A stretch of 64,000 nt of DNA from JBALVT01 sp045110675 (GCA_045110675.1 JBGCGJ010000009.1:1-64000); one strand, 5' to 3'. Shown: positions 44,229 through 53,032, counted from the first letter of the stretch. Notes: generated by a model from the letters alone, not told the origin. A program made the numbers and translations.

Positions 44229-44903
44229 TTGCAACGTGTATTCGCCTTCTTTTTACTTCTACTGACATTTTGGGCCGACACAACCATCGCAGATACCCGC
44301 TATGTCAGCGACAAACAGTTCATTCCACTGCGCAGCGGTCCCGGCGGCAATTATCGGATAACGCATCGCGGAATTCCGTCAGGCACCCAGCTCGAGGTAA
44401 GCAAAACCTCGGAAAACGGTGAGTACGCAGAAATCACCACGGTAAAAGGCACTCAGGGTTGGATTCGCACCCAGTATCTGATGACAGAGCTTCCCGCTCA
44501 AAACAAAGTGGATGCAGCCGAGCAAAAAGCGGCGTCTCTCGCCGAACAGAACCGTAAAATCAGAGCTGAGAGCAAAGCCCTCAAGCAGGAGCGTGCGGAG
44601 TTGTTGACACAGGTAAAGAACACCTCCGGCAGTTTGGATTCCACAACGGAGGAACTGGCACAGCTAAAGGCAATATCGGGAAAAGCAGTGCAACTCAATA
44701 CAGACAATAGTCGACTGGTGCTCGAATCAGAAGAACTGCGCTCGGAGGTAGAGACTCTCGAAGCGGAAAACCAACGTCTACAAGACAAACTGGAGAGCGA
44801 GGCATTTATGGATGGGGCTATTGCGGTTCTATTGGGCGTTATCATCGCGCTGGTCGTTCCACGCCTGTGGCCAACCAGACGCAAAAATTCTAGCTGGGCT
44901 TAA
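44229..44903 (+). CDS. SH3-domain / coiled-coil membrane protein (YgiM type, TIGR04211)
   Basis: 224-residue exported protein: signal peptide (1-22), a bacterial SH3 domain ('FIPLRSGPGGNYRITHRGI', 'GWIRTQYLM'), a long coiled coil (about 90-185), then a C-terminal transmembrane helix (about 190-212). It is probably periplasmic and anchored at the C-terminus. TTG 44229 is the best start: AAGGA (44217-44221) is seven bases before it; an upstream reading adds 24 unlikely residues. The cyclophilin gene follows after one base. Confidence 0.85.
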   Translation: MQRVFAFFLLLLTFWADTTIADTRYVSDKQFIPLRSGPGGNYRITHRGIPSGTQLEVSKTSENGEYAEITTVKGTQGWIRTQYLMTELPAQNKVDAAEQKAASLAEQNRKIRAESKALKQERAELLTQVKNTSGSLDSTTEELAQLKAISGKAVQLNTDNSRLVLESEELRSEVETLEAENQRLQDKLESEAFMDGAIAVLLGVIIALVVPRLWPTRRKNSSWA

Positions 44904-44904
44904 C

Positions 44905-45498
44905 ATGAAAATTTACAAGACACTGCAGTACATTTTGTTATCTCTTGCGGCGCTCACTTGGGGCGGAAGCTCAATGGCGGCCCAGGAGACCACTCTGCCC
45001 AACCCGCAGGTGACCATTAAGACCAACCAGGGCGATATCACCCTGAGACTGTTTCGCGATCAAGCTCCGATCACCGTGGAAAACTTCCTGAGCTATGTCG
45101 ATAGCGGCCACTACAACGGCACTATATTTCATCGCGTCATCCGCGATTTTATGATTCAGGGCGGCGGTTTTCTGCCCGACATGACGGAAAAAGAAGTCGG
45201 TGAACCGATTGTCAACGAATCGAAAAACCGCAAGCACAATACCCGCGGCACGATAGCGATGGCGAGAACCAATGACCCAGACTCAGCAACGGCGCAGTTT
45301 TTTATTAACCAACGAACCAACTTAAGATTGGACTGGGTACCCGGCAAACCGGGCTATACGGTATTCGGGGAAGTCGTTCAGGGACTATCAGTGATTGACT
45401 ATATGGCGACAGCCCCGGTCACCACAGTGGGCGGACATGCGAATGTACCGATCGAGCCCATCATCATTAAAGAAATCGTGCGCAAGAGCCTACTGTGA
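44905..45498 (+). CDS. Secreted cyclophilin-type peptidyl-prolyl isomerase
   Basis: 197 residues with a signal peptide (1-24, 'SMAAQ') and a cyclophilin domain: 'NFLSYVDSGHYNGTIFHRVIRDFMIQGGG' (catalytic Arg in FHRVI and Phe/Gln) and 'SATAQFFIN'. It catalyses prolyl isomerisation in the periplasm, like PpiA. Its start is one base after the preceding stop and its GTGA end overlaps pdxJ. Confidence 0.92.
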   Translation: MKIYKTLQYILLSLAALTWGGSSMAAQETTLPNPQVTIKTNQGDITLRLFRDQAPITVENFLSYVDSGHYNGTIFHRVIRDFMIQGGGFLPDMTEKEVGEPIVNESKNRKHNTRGTIAMARTNDPDSATAQFFINQRTNLRLDWVPGKPGYTVFGEVVQGLSVIDYMATAPVTTVGGHANVPIEPIIIKEIVRKSLL

Positions 45499-46268
45499 TA
45501 GCGCTGAGTGTTAATCTCAATAAAATCGCACTGATACGCAATTCACGGGACACCACCAATCCGGACATCCCTCTGCACGCCCAGATGTGCATTGATGCTG
45601 GAGCCGATGGCATCACAGTTCACCCAAGACCCGACCAAAGGCATATTCGTGTTGCAGACTGCTTCGATCTCGCGGGGATGTTAAAGGTCGAGTTCAATAT
45701 CGAAGGCAACCCGATGACGGGCCCGCGTAAAAGCGATCGTCAGGGAGTCGATGACTACCCGGGATTCATAGCGCTGGTAAAGGAGATCCGCCCCACACAA
45801 TGCACTTTGGTACCCGATGGCGACAACCAATTGACGTCCGATCACGGTTTCGATCTGAAACGCGACGGCGACGTTGTTGCTCCACTGGTAGAAGAGCTTA
45901 AGAACCTCGGTATCAGAACCAGCCTCTTTATGGACCCTGATCCAGAGCAGATCCGCTTGGCCGCGCAAACCGGTACCGATAGAATCGAGCTATACACAGA
46001 GTCTTATGCTGCTGGGTGTCGAGATCTTAACGATGTGAGTCGAGTATTTCGCCAGTTTGAGGAAGCGGCGGACGTGGCATCTCAAGCTGGCCTGGGCATC
46101 AATGCCGGACACGATTTGGACCTCCACAATCTCCCGCGCTTTGCCACTATCCCAGGACTTTTGGAAGTGTCGATAGGCCACGCGCTAGTGGTCGACGCAA
46201 TACGCATGGGCCTCGCCGATACCATCTCTGCCTATCAGAAGGCTCTCGGGAAAGAAGTTCGTGCCTGA
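45495..46268 (+). CDS. pdxJ: Pyridoxine 5'-phosphate synthase
   Basis: 257-residue TIM-barrel enzyme joining DXP and phosphohydroxythreonine derivatives to make pyridoxine phosphate. Motifs: 'LSVNLNKIALIRNSR', 'ITVHPRPDQRHI', 'EFNIEGNP', 'RIELYTESYAAG' and 'LGINAGHDLDLHNL'. Start is GTG 45495 inside GTGA at the cyclophilin stop. It is usually found beside rnc-era-recO in gammaproteobacteria, so this yci location is unusual and could be a second copy. Confidence 0.92.
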   Translation: MIALSVNLNKIALIRNSRDTTNPDIPLHAQMCIDAGADGITVHPRPDQRHIRVADCFDLAGMLKVEFNIEGNPMTGPRKSDRQGVDDYPGFIALVKEIRPTQCTLVPDGDNQLTSDHGFDLKRDGDVVAPLVEELKNLGIRTSLFMDPDPEQIRLAAQTGTDRIELYTESYAAGCRDLNDVSRVFRQFEEAADVASQAGLGINAGHDLDLHNLPRFATIPGLLEVSIGHALVVDAIRMGLADTISAYQKALGKEVRA

Positions 46269-46809
46269 ACAAACACGCGAAGCAAAGATCAACGCCTTAT
46301 TGGACAAGCAGGAGATCAGCGAATTGGTTCAGGCTTTCAGCAATGCGGCGGATCGACACGATCACGACAAGATGCGCGCGTTGTATCACAGCGACGCTAT
46401 CGATGATCACGGCTCTTTTTTCAAAGGGCTAGCCATGGAGTTTATCGACAAGCTTCCCGAGATCCAGGCGCCGATGGAGATTCTGCACCACAATGTAACC
46501 ACCCACAATATCGCTCTGGATGGTGATTATGCAGAAGGGGAGGTCTATGTATTGGCATTCCACAAGATAAAAAAGGAACACGGATCGATGGATTTACTGA
46601 TTGGCGGTCGGTATTTCGACAAATATGAAAAGCGCAACGGTAGCTGGAAGTTTAGCCATCGGGCCGTAGTGGCGGATTGGGCAAACCTTCACGACCCTTC
46701 GATCGTAAATCTGGATAACCCAATTATTGACGGATCACACATCGGTAAACCCGGCCCGGAAGATCCCTCCTACAATTTCTTTAAACTCTTCAAACGCGGT
46801 GTGCGCTGA
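46261..46809 (+). CDS. NTF2/SnoaL-like protein
   Basis: 182-residue protein of the NTF2-like cone fold. 'LVQAFSNAADRHDHDKMRALYHSDAIDDHG' and 'GRYFDKYEKRNGSWKFSHR' match the SnoaL-type pattern, with Tyr-Asp and His residues lining a pocket. Many are steroid- or polyketide-like isomerases or dehydratases, but the function cannot be read here. The GTG start at 46261 overlaps pdxJ by eight bases. Confidence 0.8.
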   Translation: MPEQTREAKINALLDKQEISELVQAFSNAADRHDHDKMRALYHSDAIDDHGSFFKGLAMEFIDKLPEIQAPMEILHHNVTTHNIALDGDYAEGEVYVLAFHKIKKEHGSMDLLIGGRYFDKYEKRNGSWKFSHRAVVADWANLHDPSIVNLDNPIIDGSHIGKPGPEDPSYNFFKLFKRGVR

Positions 46810-46835
46810 GCGCTGGAACGCTCTACCAGCTCAGC
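46805..46835. repeat. Convergent-end inverted repeat carrying both stop codons
   Basis: GCTGAGC (46805-46811) and GCTCAGC (46829-46835) are perfect inverted arms, 17 nt apart. The TGA stop of the plus-strand NTF2-like gene lies in the left arm and the TGA stop of the minus-strand DUF547 gene in the right arm. An inner pairing, AGCG (46809-46812) and CGCT (46819-46822), is an alternative. There is no T-tract, so a bidirectional terminator is only possible, not shown. Confidence 0.45.
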
Positions 46836-47622
46836 TCCTCGGGCTCTGATTGATTGTCCAGTCGTAATCAATAAATTTCACTTTGTATTCGCCCGGTAAC
46901 GGGTTTTCCAAGTATTTATTAATGTAGTCCGGCAAGTCTCGCGGCTTCCCGGAAGCCACAAAGTCTTCAGTGTAAAAGTCCAAAATAGCTGAAACATATA
47001 TCGTGCGTTTTTTATCATCTACGCGCAGGTGTTTTGGCTTGGAAAAGAACTCCCATGAGACCTGCTCAAGTTGCTCATTAAGTGTGTCAGCTCGAAAGGG
47101 GGTCATTGGCAACCTGGGACAGTCGCGAACCATGCAATTTAGAGCAAAATGCGATCGGGCGTCACCCAGGGGGCGAATCACTTTATTCTCGTAGTCGTAG
47201 AGAGAGGTTTTTTTACCCGCCACCACAACACTTCGAAATTTGAAAAATCCTGCTCTCTTGAAGAAGCTATCAAAGTCTTCAGGTATGCCCCGCTCGATAA
47301 CGCCCAACATGGCCAGAGCATTGTAAGCATTAATGTGATAAGCGAGAATTTTCTCAGGCGAATTAAACAGTGCTGGATGAGAGCTTGGGCCCGTTGATTC
47401 TATAAAATTTACAAAGCGACGCAGATCACTCGAATCTTCCGCGAGGGCGACAAAATCGGTTCTCCCGCTGGTGTCGACATATTTTTCCAACACCAACTCC
47501 CATGACTGCAAGGCCTGCTCATAGACGTCAGATTCACCAGAGCTTTCCTGCTGAGCCAACAGTGGGTTGCTTGTGAGTAACGCAGATAAAACTACTAAGA
47601 AATTTGCGATTCGAACGAACAT
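46831..47622 (-). CDS. Exported DUF547 protein
   Basis: 263 residues with a signal peptide (1-23, ending 'LLAQ'). The DUF547 domain is seen in 'HINAYNALAMLGVIERG', 'FFKFRSVVVAGKKTSLYDYENKVIR', and 'ARSHFALNCMVRDCPRL' with its conserved Asn-Cys and paired Cys. The family is periplasmic and uncharacterised; the Cys/His set suggests a thiol or papain-like fold. GGGA precedes the ATG. It lies 14 nt after the radical SAM gene and is almost certainly in the same operon. Confidence 0.88.
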   Translation of the reverse strand: MFVRIANFLVVLSALLTSNPLLAQQESSGESDVYEQALQSWELVLEKYVDTSGRTDFVALAEDSSDLRRFVNFIESTGPSSHPALFNSPEKILAYHINAYNALAMLGVIERGIPEDFDSFFKRAGFFKFRSVVVAGKKTSLYDYENKVIRPLGDARSHFALNCMVRDCPRLPMTPFRADTLNEQLEQVSWEFFSKPKHLRVDDKKRTIYVSAILDFYTEDFVASGKPRDLPDYINKYLENPLPGEYKVKFIDYDWTINQSPRS

Positions 47623-47636
47623 AAGAGTTTTCCCTT

Positions 47637-48917
47637 TTAACCTGCGAGGTTTTCGATTTGTGAAGAGTTAATAGCCGAGCCATTGGGTTTAGCCCACTTC
47701 AACGGCTCGTACTGCACCTCACTGCCATCGGAGTCGGTCACAGTAATAGGCTTCAAAATAAATTCATCTCTGCTGGCATTGTGTTTACACATGGACATCG
47801 GACCATCATCGGTCATCAACATAACCGAACATCCATCAATCCGGTCTTGTTCAAGATGTTCCGCATCCATAAAGTTTTGAACAAAAAAAGTGAGTTTGTG
47901 AACGCGACCGCCGGAGCGAACAATATCTGCACCCATGTTCGCAAGCTGAGTACCCAGATAGCCGATCAACCTCGGCCACCAGCGGGGGTTTTTCAACACA
48001 TTGAGCAGGAAAGATCCCGCCACGTGAGTAAAGCCGGAGAGCCTGTCCCAAGCCTTCCCCTGAAAGTCGTTCAAAAAGTCGCAGAAAAAATTCAAATTTG
48101 TGGCGAGCGGATACACCTCGCCACTGGTCACCAGGGTTGGCATGTAGCTGTGACAATCAGTATGCCCCACTTGTACCACACCCCATGGCAGCGATTTACC
48201 TACACCTTGTTCGAGCTTTTCCTGCACGGTTTTCTGGGATATTACCGCGTCTCGAGATCGCCACTCTCCACGCCCTGTTTCTGCCTGTAATTGGAATGAG
48301 GCCAGGCCGACCACATCTGCATTAGCGGTAAAGAACTCAACCAGTTTAGGCACACATGCAAAGTTTTCCCGATGCACCGTCGTGTTAAAGATAACCATTA
48401 AACCCAATCCGCGCGCCCGCTCAATATACTCTTGGCGAACCTGATTGAGGTCCTCTTCGGTCTCGAACTGCTCGCGACGTTGAGTGCTATCCACATGAAA
48501 AGCGACATCCTTTAGCCCGGCATCAGCGAGTTTGCTCAACAGTTGCCGACTGGCCGCAATGCCATTAGTGAACATAGCGGTATGTAAGCCGATATCACTG
48601 GCATAGCGAACAATTTCGAACAGCTCCCTGTGTTTTCTCAACGTGGGATCACCGCCGGTAATTTGTACATGTGTGCCACGCCCAAAATGAGTAACCACCG
48701 AATCGAGGCGCTTAAACACTTCAGAAATAGGTATATCGCGAACTTGCTGGGAGTGCTCAGACAAGTAGCAAAGAGTGCAGTCAAGGTTGCAACGCTGAGT
48801 AATTTCGACCGCGACACAACCAATCGTCTGCAAACGCCCGAGCACCTGGTTTGGCGTAAACAAATGCGCCATACGCTCCTCAGTGGCCGCCATCTGCGAC
48901 GCGTTGTGCTTGGACAT
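47637..48917 (-). CDS. Radical SAM enzyme of unknown substrate
   Basis: 426-residue radical SAM protein. The cluster motif is C43-x3-C47-x2-C50 ('CNLDCTLCYLSEHSQQ'). The SAM-binding site reads GGD (88-90, 'ITGGDPTLRKH') where GGE is usual. Other cysteines include C255, C279, C363 and C377; 'DGCSVMLM' with 'MCKHNAS' resembles an auxiliary-cluster or substrate region seen in tetraether-lipid-synthase-like enzymes, though identity is only inferred. There is no B12 domain. AGGA six bases before the ATG gives the start. DUF547 follows in the operon. Confidence 0.85.
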   Translation of the reverse strand: MSKHNASQMAATEERMAHLFTPNQVLGRLQTIGCVAVEITQRCNLDCTLCYLSEHSQQVRDIPISEVFKRLDSVVTHFGRGTHVQITGGDPTLRKHRELFEIVRYASDIGLHTAMFTNGIAASRQLLSKLADAGLKDVAFHVDSTQRREQFETEEDLNQVRQEYIERARGLGLMVIFNTTVHRENFACVPKLVEFFTANADVVGLASFQLQAETGRGEWRSRDAVISQKTVQEKLEQGVGKSLPWGVVQVGHTDCHSYMPTLVTSGEVYPLATNLNFFCDFLNDFQGKAWDRLSGFTHVAGSFLLNVLKNPRWWPRLIGYLGTQLANMGADIVRSGGRVHKLTFFVQNFMDAEHLEQDRIDGCSVMLMTDDGPMSMCKHNASRDEFILKPITVTDSDGSEVQYEPLKWAKPNGSAINSSQIENLAG

Positions 48918-48969
48918 GGATATTCCTATAGTGTAAAAATACGAGCCACTAAAGCTGCTCTATGCCGTA

Positions 48970-49941
48970 ATGAGACATCGACTTACAAAAATTGGTTCCT
49001 ATCTGGCTTTGATATTTGTCGCGGCCCCGCTAGAAGCCTATGAAGGCAGTCGCTATCAATCAGTTCATGACACAGTGTTTAGCAAATCCTATTCGACATT
49101 GCCGAACTATCAGGTCGACGAGCGTCTTTTTGGCCTCAAGGGCGACGGCGACAGCAATGCCCTGTTCGCGGCCGCGATGCGAACCTTACAATCTCAACAG
49201 GACATATTCGATTTTCCCCAAGGACAGAAGTTACTCAATGCCAACGGCATTTGCTTTTCAGGTGTCTGGATTATTGACAGCGCCTCTAACTACGGCGGTC
49301 AATTCGCGGTTGGCACTCAAAGTTTAGCTATAGTTCGAGCGTCGGTAGCCCTTAGCGGCACAAGGCAGCCCGACAAGCGCGCCTTCGGTATGGCGATTAA
49401 ACTTTTCCCTACGATGAACCCAAAGGCCTTAGTACGAACAGCCAACGCTTTTGTATTGCACTCGCTTGGAGGGATAAGAACAAAACATCTAACAACACTA
49501 GCGCTGGATAACGCGCCTGAACTCGGTAGCCTGCCTTCGCTAACGCAGTGGGGAACTGCGTTGAGGCTTCGCACAGACCTGGAGAAAGCCGATGAGGCTG
49601 CTGGCAGCCTGGAGCCAGATTCCAGCTATCGCTCAGTGGCCCCTCTTGCGCGACTAACTAACGCCAACGCCCGCCAGACTTCGACACTTGCACCTGCAAT
49701 GCTGAAGTTACGCTTAGAGAGTGATACACCACTGATTGACGAGCCAGACTTTCGCGACGAATTACGTCTGGAGAATTATCCCCAACACAAACTCAGCTGG
49801 GTTATAGAGGTCGCCGGTGCAAGAGAGAAAGACAAATCCAAGATTGAATGGCAGTCCCTGGGAAGGTTAGTCTTGTCCCAAAGCATTACCTCTCCGGGAT
49901 GCGACCAGCAGCTGCACTTCGCGCATCCCCTCAACCCCTGA
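48970..49941 (+). CDS. Exported protein with catalase-fold-like features
   Basis: 323 residues with a signal peptide (1-23). I do not firmly recognise it. The segment 'NANGICFSGVWII ... YGGQFAVG ... IVRASVAL' followed by 'FGMAIKLFPT' resembles the catalase superfamily core ('H-x-G ... YTGLF ... vIVRFS ... RG-x-AIKL'), but the distal heme His is Asn here, so true catalase activity is doubtful. It is divergent from the radical SAM/DUF547 operon across 52 bp, suggesting a shared role. Lipid or heme-related chemistry is speculation. Confidence 0.45.
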   Translation: MRHRLTKIGSYLALIFVAAPLEAYEGSRYQSVHDTVFSKSYSTLPNYQVDERLFGLKGDGDSNALFAAAMRTLQSQQDIFDFPQGQKLLNANGICFSGVWIIDSASNYGGQFAVGTQSLAIVRASVALSGTRQPDKRAFGMAIKLFPTMNPKALVRTANAFVLHSLGGIRTKHLTTLALDNAPELGSLPSLTQWGTALRLRTDLEKADEAAGSLEPDSSYRSVAPLARLTNANARQTSTLAPAMLKLRLESDTPLIDEPDFRDELRLENYPQHKLSWVIEVAGAREKDKSKIEWQSLGRLVLSQSITSPGCDQQLHFAHPLNP

Positions 49942-49979
49942 GTACTCCACTCGATGAGCTACCCTTATGTGGCAATGAC

Positions 49980-50414
49980 CTACTTGTAGATATTATTGAA
50001 ACCCGCCACGCTAAAACCATTCATTCTCTTTTCCCCCACGAGAATAACCGGAACACCTCGTCCGCCCATGGAATCATACTGCCGCTTTGCATTGACATCT
50101 TTTTCAATGTCCAATTCTGAAAACGCTATGCCCTGAGAACTAAAGTAGTTTCTGGCTTTTTTACAATATCCACACCAACTCGTTGAATACATCACGACTT
50201 TTTTGCTCACATTTTTTTCTGCAAAGAAATCATCTGGCAGTGCCTCGTAAGACACGTGCTCATAACTATTGATCTTTAACTTAACCGTCTCAACTGACGC
50301 ACCCTTGGCTGCCTTGTCACTGAAATGAACCCGCCCCGACTCGTCCGTCCACTTGTAAATCTGTGCATTGGAGTATCCGCTGGCAATCAGCAGTAGCAAT
50401 AAGAAAAATTTCAT
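49980..50414 (-). CDS. DUF4124-glutaredoxin fusion protein
   Basis: 144-residue exported protein. A signal peptide (1-18) leads to a DUF4124 domain ('IYKWTDESGRVHFSDKA') and then a glutaredoxin-like domain with CGYC active site ('STSWCGYCKKARNYF') and 'GGRGVPVILVG' (cis-Pro). It probably acts on disulfides in the periplasm. ATG 50414 ('MKFFLLLLL') is preferred to the Met two codons upstream. It lies downstream of a sulfotransferase on the same strand after a 90-nt gap. Confidence 0.88.
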   Translation of the reverse strand: MKFFLLLLLIASGYSNAQIYKWTDESGRVHFSDKAAKGASVETVKLKINSYEHVSYEALPDDFFAEKNVSKKVVMYSTSWCGYCKKARNYFSSQGIAFSELDIEKDVNAKRQYDSMGGRGVPVILVGEKRMNGFSVAGFNNIYK

Positions 50415-50504
50415 CAACATCCTTCAATCTGTCTACATAGTTAATCAGTCAGTGTAGGGTTTAAGCTGACGGTGTACCATGTCACTATCACCAAACCGGC
50501 GATT

Positions 50505-51374
50505 CTAGCCATTCCAATTCCATGACCGAGGTGCACGAGAGCCATATTTCTTATCGACAAACTCATAGGTAGATGAGAAATGCTGTCTTATACGGGCAAT
50601 AACATCCCGATCGAACTCAAACTCTCCGCTCGCGTTGACCCTGGCGGTGCTGTGGGGCGGCCGAAACTCGATACCCAGGAAGTCACAGAGCATCGTCAGC
50701 TCTTGGAAATCGTGAGTGTCTTCAAACAAGTGCTCATAAAACAATACACACACACTTTCTTGGCCAGTAGCCTGCAGTAAATTTTCAAGCGTGCGCTGAT
50801 AGTCACCACGCAGGTGATATTCTGGCTTTGACAGGTACTCAGCAGCCACTACATTAGCGTCAAATCCTTTCAGAGGCTTCTTACCTTCAACCATTCTTAG
50901 CTGACTGAGAAAACGAATTTGAGAAAGATAACGACTTACCGGGTCTCTCATTAAAAACACGAACTTTGCGCGCGGATATATATCTAGAATCTCCGAGAAC
51001 CCTTGAGTCGGCAGTATTGAGTACGAGGGCGTAATTTCACCGAAGACCGCATGCTTGCGCTCAACAAAAGAGTTGAAATAGTCCACGTACCGGGTGGGGC
51101 AATCAGTCATCTCAATTCGGAAGCTCACATTTCTAATTTTTTCATCCAAATCGGGACTGGGATGGTGGAAATTTTTTTCCTTTAGCTCCTCCCGAATACT
51201 GAGCCACTTGGCATTCCAGTGGCCGCAGTATTTCTCGCAAAAACGGGCGTCGAAATAGTGCAGTTCCTTGATCGGTGAAAGCGCCACTTGTGGATGTGAA
51301 TAAAGGTAATCCGCCAGCCAGGAAGTCCCGCTTTTTGCCGCACCAATTCCCACGAAATAATTTGAATTCACCAT
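50505..51374 (-). CDS. Sulfotransferase
   Basis: 289-residue PAPS-dependent sulfotransferase. The 5'-phosphosulfate loop is 'GAAKSGTSWLADYL' near residues 12-22 and the 3'-phosphate segment is 'FVFLMRDPVSRYLSQIRF'. The acceptor is unknown; it may sulfate a glycan, lipid or secondary metabolite. It differs from the TPR-linked enzyme at 16124-17713, and no shared acceptor is evident. Its leader (51375-51527) overlaps the rluA promoter region. Confidence 0.88.
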   Translation of the reverse strand: MVNSNYFVGIGAAKSGTSWLADYLYSHPQVALSPIKELHYFDARFCEKYCGHWNAKWLSIREELKEKNFHHPSPDLDEKIRNVSFRIEMTDCPTRYVDYFNSFVERKHAVFGEITPSYSILPTQGFSEILDIYPRAKFVFLMRDPVSRYLSQIRFLSQLRMVEGKKPLKGFDANVVAAEYLSKPEYHLRGDYQRTLENLLQATGQESVCVLFYEHLFEDTHDFQELTMLCDFLGIEFRPPHSTARVNASGEFEFDRDVIARIRQHFSSTYEFVDKKYGSRAPRSWNWNG

Positions 51375-51490
51375 CGAGGTCTGCTTATAGAACTTTTCAT
51401 TTCAGATAACAGGTGTTTGCCGTACTTACAGCTGCCAGGGGCGAGTTTAGAGGCTTTCGTCAGTCCTGAATAGCAACACTCCACGGAAAC

Positions 51491-51517
51491 TTGGCGACCG
51501 AGTCGCCTCTCTATAGA
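51491..51517 (+). promoter_or_regulatory. Candidate rluA-type gene promoter with inverted repeat between boxes
   Basis: TTGGCG (51491-51496), 15 nt, TATAGA (51512-51517) reads plus toward ATG 51528. GGCGAC (51493-51498) and GTCGCC (51502-51507) are perfect inverted arms between the boxes. The short spacer makes the promoter doubtful, and the repeat may be an operator or a 5' hairpin. Confidence 0.35.
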
Positions 51518-51527
51518 ATGCGTCCCC

Positions 51528-52187
51528 ATGACTGATACTCCCTACCTGGTACCGCACAGCAAAGAAAAGATTGTGATTCTTCACGAAGATGAGGATCTAC
51601 TGCTGGTCCGCAAACCAGATCTTCTGTTGAGCGTTCCGGGAAGACACCCCCTGAACAAGGATTGCCTGATTACTCGTCTACAGAAAGACTACCCCACTGC
51701 GAGCATTGTCCACCGACTGGATCTCGACACTTCGGGCATTATGGTGATACCACTGAACAAACCAACACACGCCCACATCAGTCGGCAGTTCCAGGAGAGG
51801 AAGGTTGAGAAATCCTACCTTGCCATTGCCTATGGCAACATCCCCGATGACGAAGGCGAAATAGACCTGCCCATCGCGGTCGACTGGGAAAACAGGCCAA
51901 AACAGATTATCTGCGCAGAGCGTGGCAAGAACGCACTCACGCGCTATCAGGTATTATCCAGAGAGGAGGATCGTACACGCGTATTGCTTCGCCCGGTGAC
52001 AGGGCGCTCGCACCAATTGCGTATTCACTTGAGAGAGCTCGGCCACCCCATTCTGGGCTGCGACATGTATGCTCATGACCAGGCGCTGAAAATGTCACCT
52101 AGGCTGATGCTGCACGCCACGGAAATCGGCTTTCAACATCCATCCAGTGGCGAGTGGTTATCGGGAGACTGTCCGGCGGACTTTTAG
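51528..52187 (+). CDS. rluA: RluA-family pseudouridine synthase
   Basis: 219-residue rRNA/tRNA pseudouridine synthase. The catalytic Asp is in 'HRLDLDTSGIMVI'; 'GRSHQLRIHLRELGHPILG' and 'PRLMLHATEI' are family landmarks. There is no S4 domain, consistent with RluA (23S U746 and tRNA U32) rather than RluC/D. Length is typical for RluA. Confidence 0.9.
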   Translation: MTDTPYLVPHSKEKIVILHEDEDLLLVRKPDLLLSVPGRHPLNKDCLITRLQKDYPTASIVHRLDLDTSGIMVIPLNKPTHAHISRQFQERKVEKSYLAIAYGNIPDDEGEIDLPIAVDWENRPKQIICAERGKNALTRYQVLSREEDRTRVLLRPVTGRSHQLRIHLRELGHPILGCDMYAHDQALKMSPRLMLHATEIGFQHPSSGEWLSGDCPADF

Positions 52188-52216
52188 CATCCTCACCGAC
52201 CGATCTGAACACTTCG

Positions 52217-53032
52217 CTAAAGGTAGCTGCACCAATCACTCCAACTTCCACCGTACAAACAAGCGTCATCGCGCCCAAGTAGCGCCAGCGAAAAAAGATT
52301 CACGCAGGCCGTGACACCTGAACCGCAATAGACAAGTAATTCCGGCGCGTCGATGGCATCCCCCCAATGAGCCTTTTGCTCAGATTCGGATAATACCTTT
52401 CCGTTGGCGTCGGTCACACCCTGCCAAGGTCGATTGACTGCACCGGGAATATGACCGGCCACCGGGTCTATAGGCTCCTCAAGCCCCTGATAGCGACGCG
52501 GCTCTCGGGAGTCAATTAACACAGCCCCTCTGCTATGAGCATCTCGCACACCGTCAATATCGCATAGATCGTTGTATTGCCTACCCGTTTCGGGCGCGCA
52601 GACCCGAGGTGAAATCATGCCCTGCTCCGGCGCAAAACCCTGCTGACGCCAAGCGGCATAACCCCCATCGAGCAAGCGAGGTGGGGTAAAGCCCAAACTG
52701 CGCATCATCCACCAAAAGCGCGACGCGAAAGCCAACCTGGAATCGTCATAGACAACAACTGGGGTGGTCGAATCAATGCCCAGCGATGCGAGGAAGGTCA
52801 TAAATTTGTCGGGGTTAGGCAGTGGGTGTCGACCGCCATGCTCGCCTACTTCACCCGACATGTCTTGCTCGAGATCGACATAGCTCGCACCTGGGATGTG
52901 TCCCTGATCGTAGAGCCTGCGCCCCTGCCCAGGATCTGCCAGTGAAAATCTGCAATCGACGACCACGCAGGACGACGCCAGCGGAAACTCCTCCGCCCGA
53001 ATTAATAAAGTACTAGACATAGCATCGACCAC
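52217..53032 (-). CDS. sseA: 3-mercaptopyruvate sulfurtransferase
   Basis: 271 residues with two rhodanese domains. The catalytic Cys236 lies in 'YCGSGVTAC', the CGSGVTA loop of mercaptopyruvate sulfurtransferases rather than thiosulfate-type rhodanese. The N-terminal domain ('VVVDCRFSLADPGQGRRLY', 'GHIPGASYVDLEQDMSG') is inactive as usual. The start may be GTG 53032 or ATG 53020. It follows the crotonase gene on the same strand after a 43-nt gap. Confidence 0.93.
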   Translation of the reverse strand: MVDAMSSTLLIRAEEFPLASSCVVVDCRFSLADPGQGRRLYDQGHIPGASYVDLEQDMSGEVGEHGGRHPLPNPDKFMTFLASLGIDSTTPVVVYDDSRLAFASRFWWMMRSLGFTPPRLLDGGYAAWRQQGFAPEQGMISPRVCAPETGRQYNDLCDIDGVRDAHSRGAVLIDSREPRRYQGLEEPIDPVAGHIPGAVNRPWQGVTDANGKVLSESEQKAHWGDAIDAPELLVYCGSGVTACVNLFSLALLGRDDACLYGGSWSDWCSYL

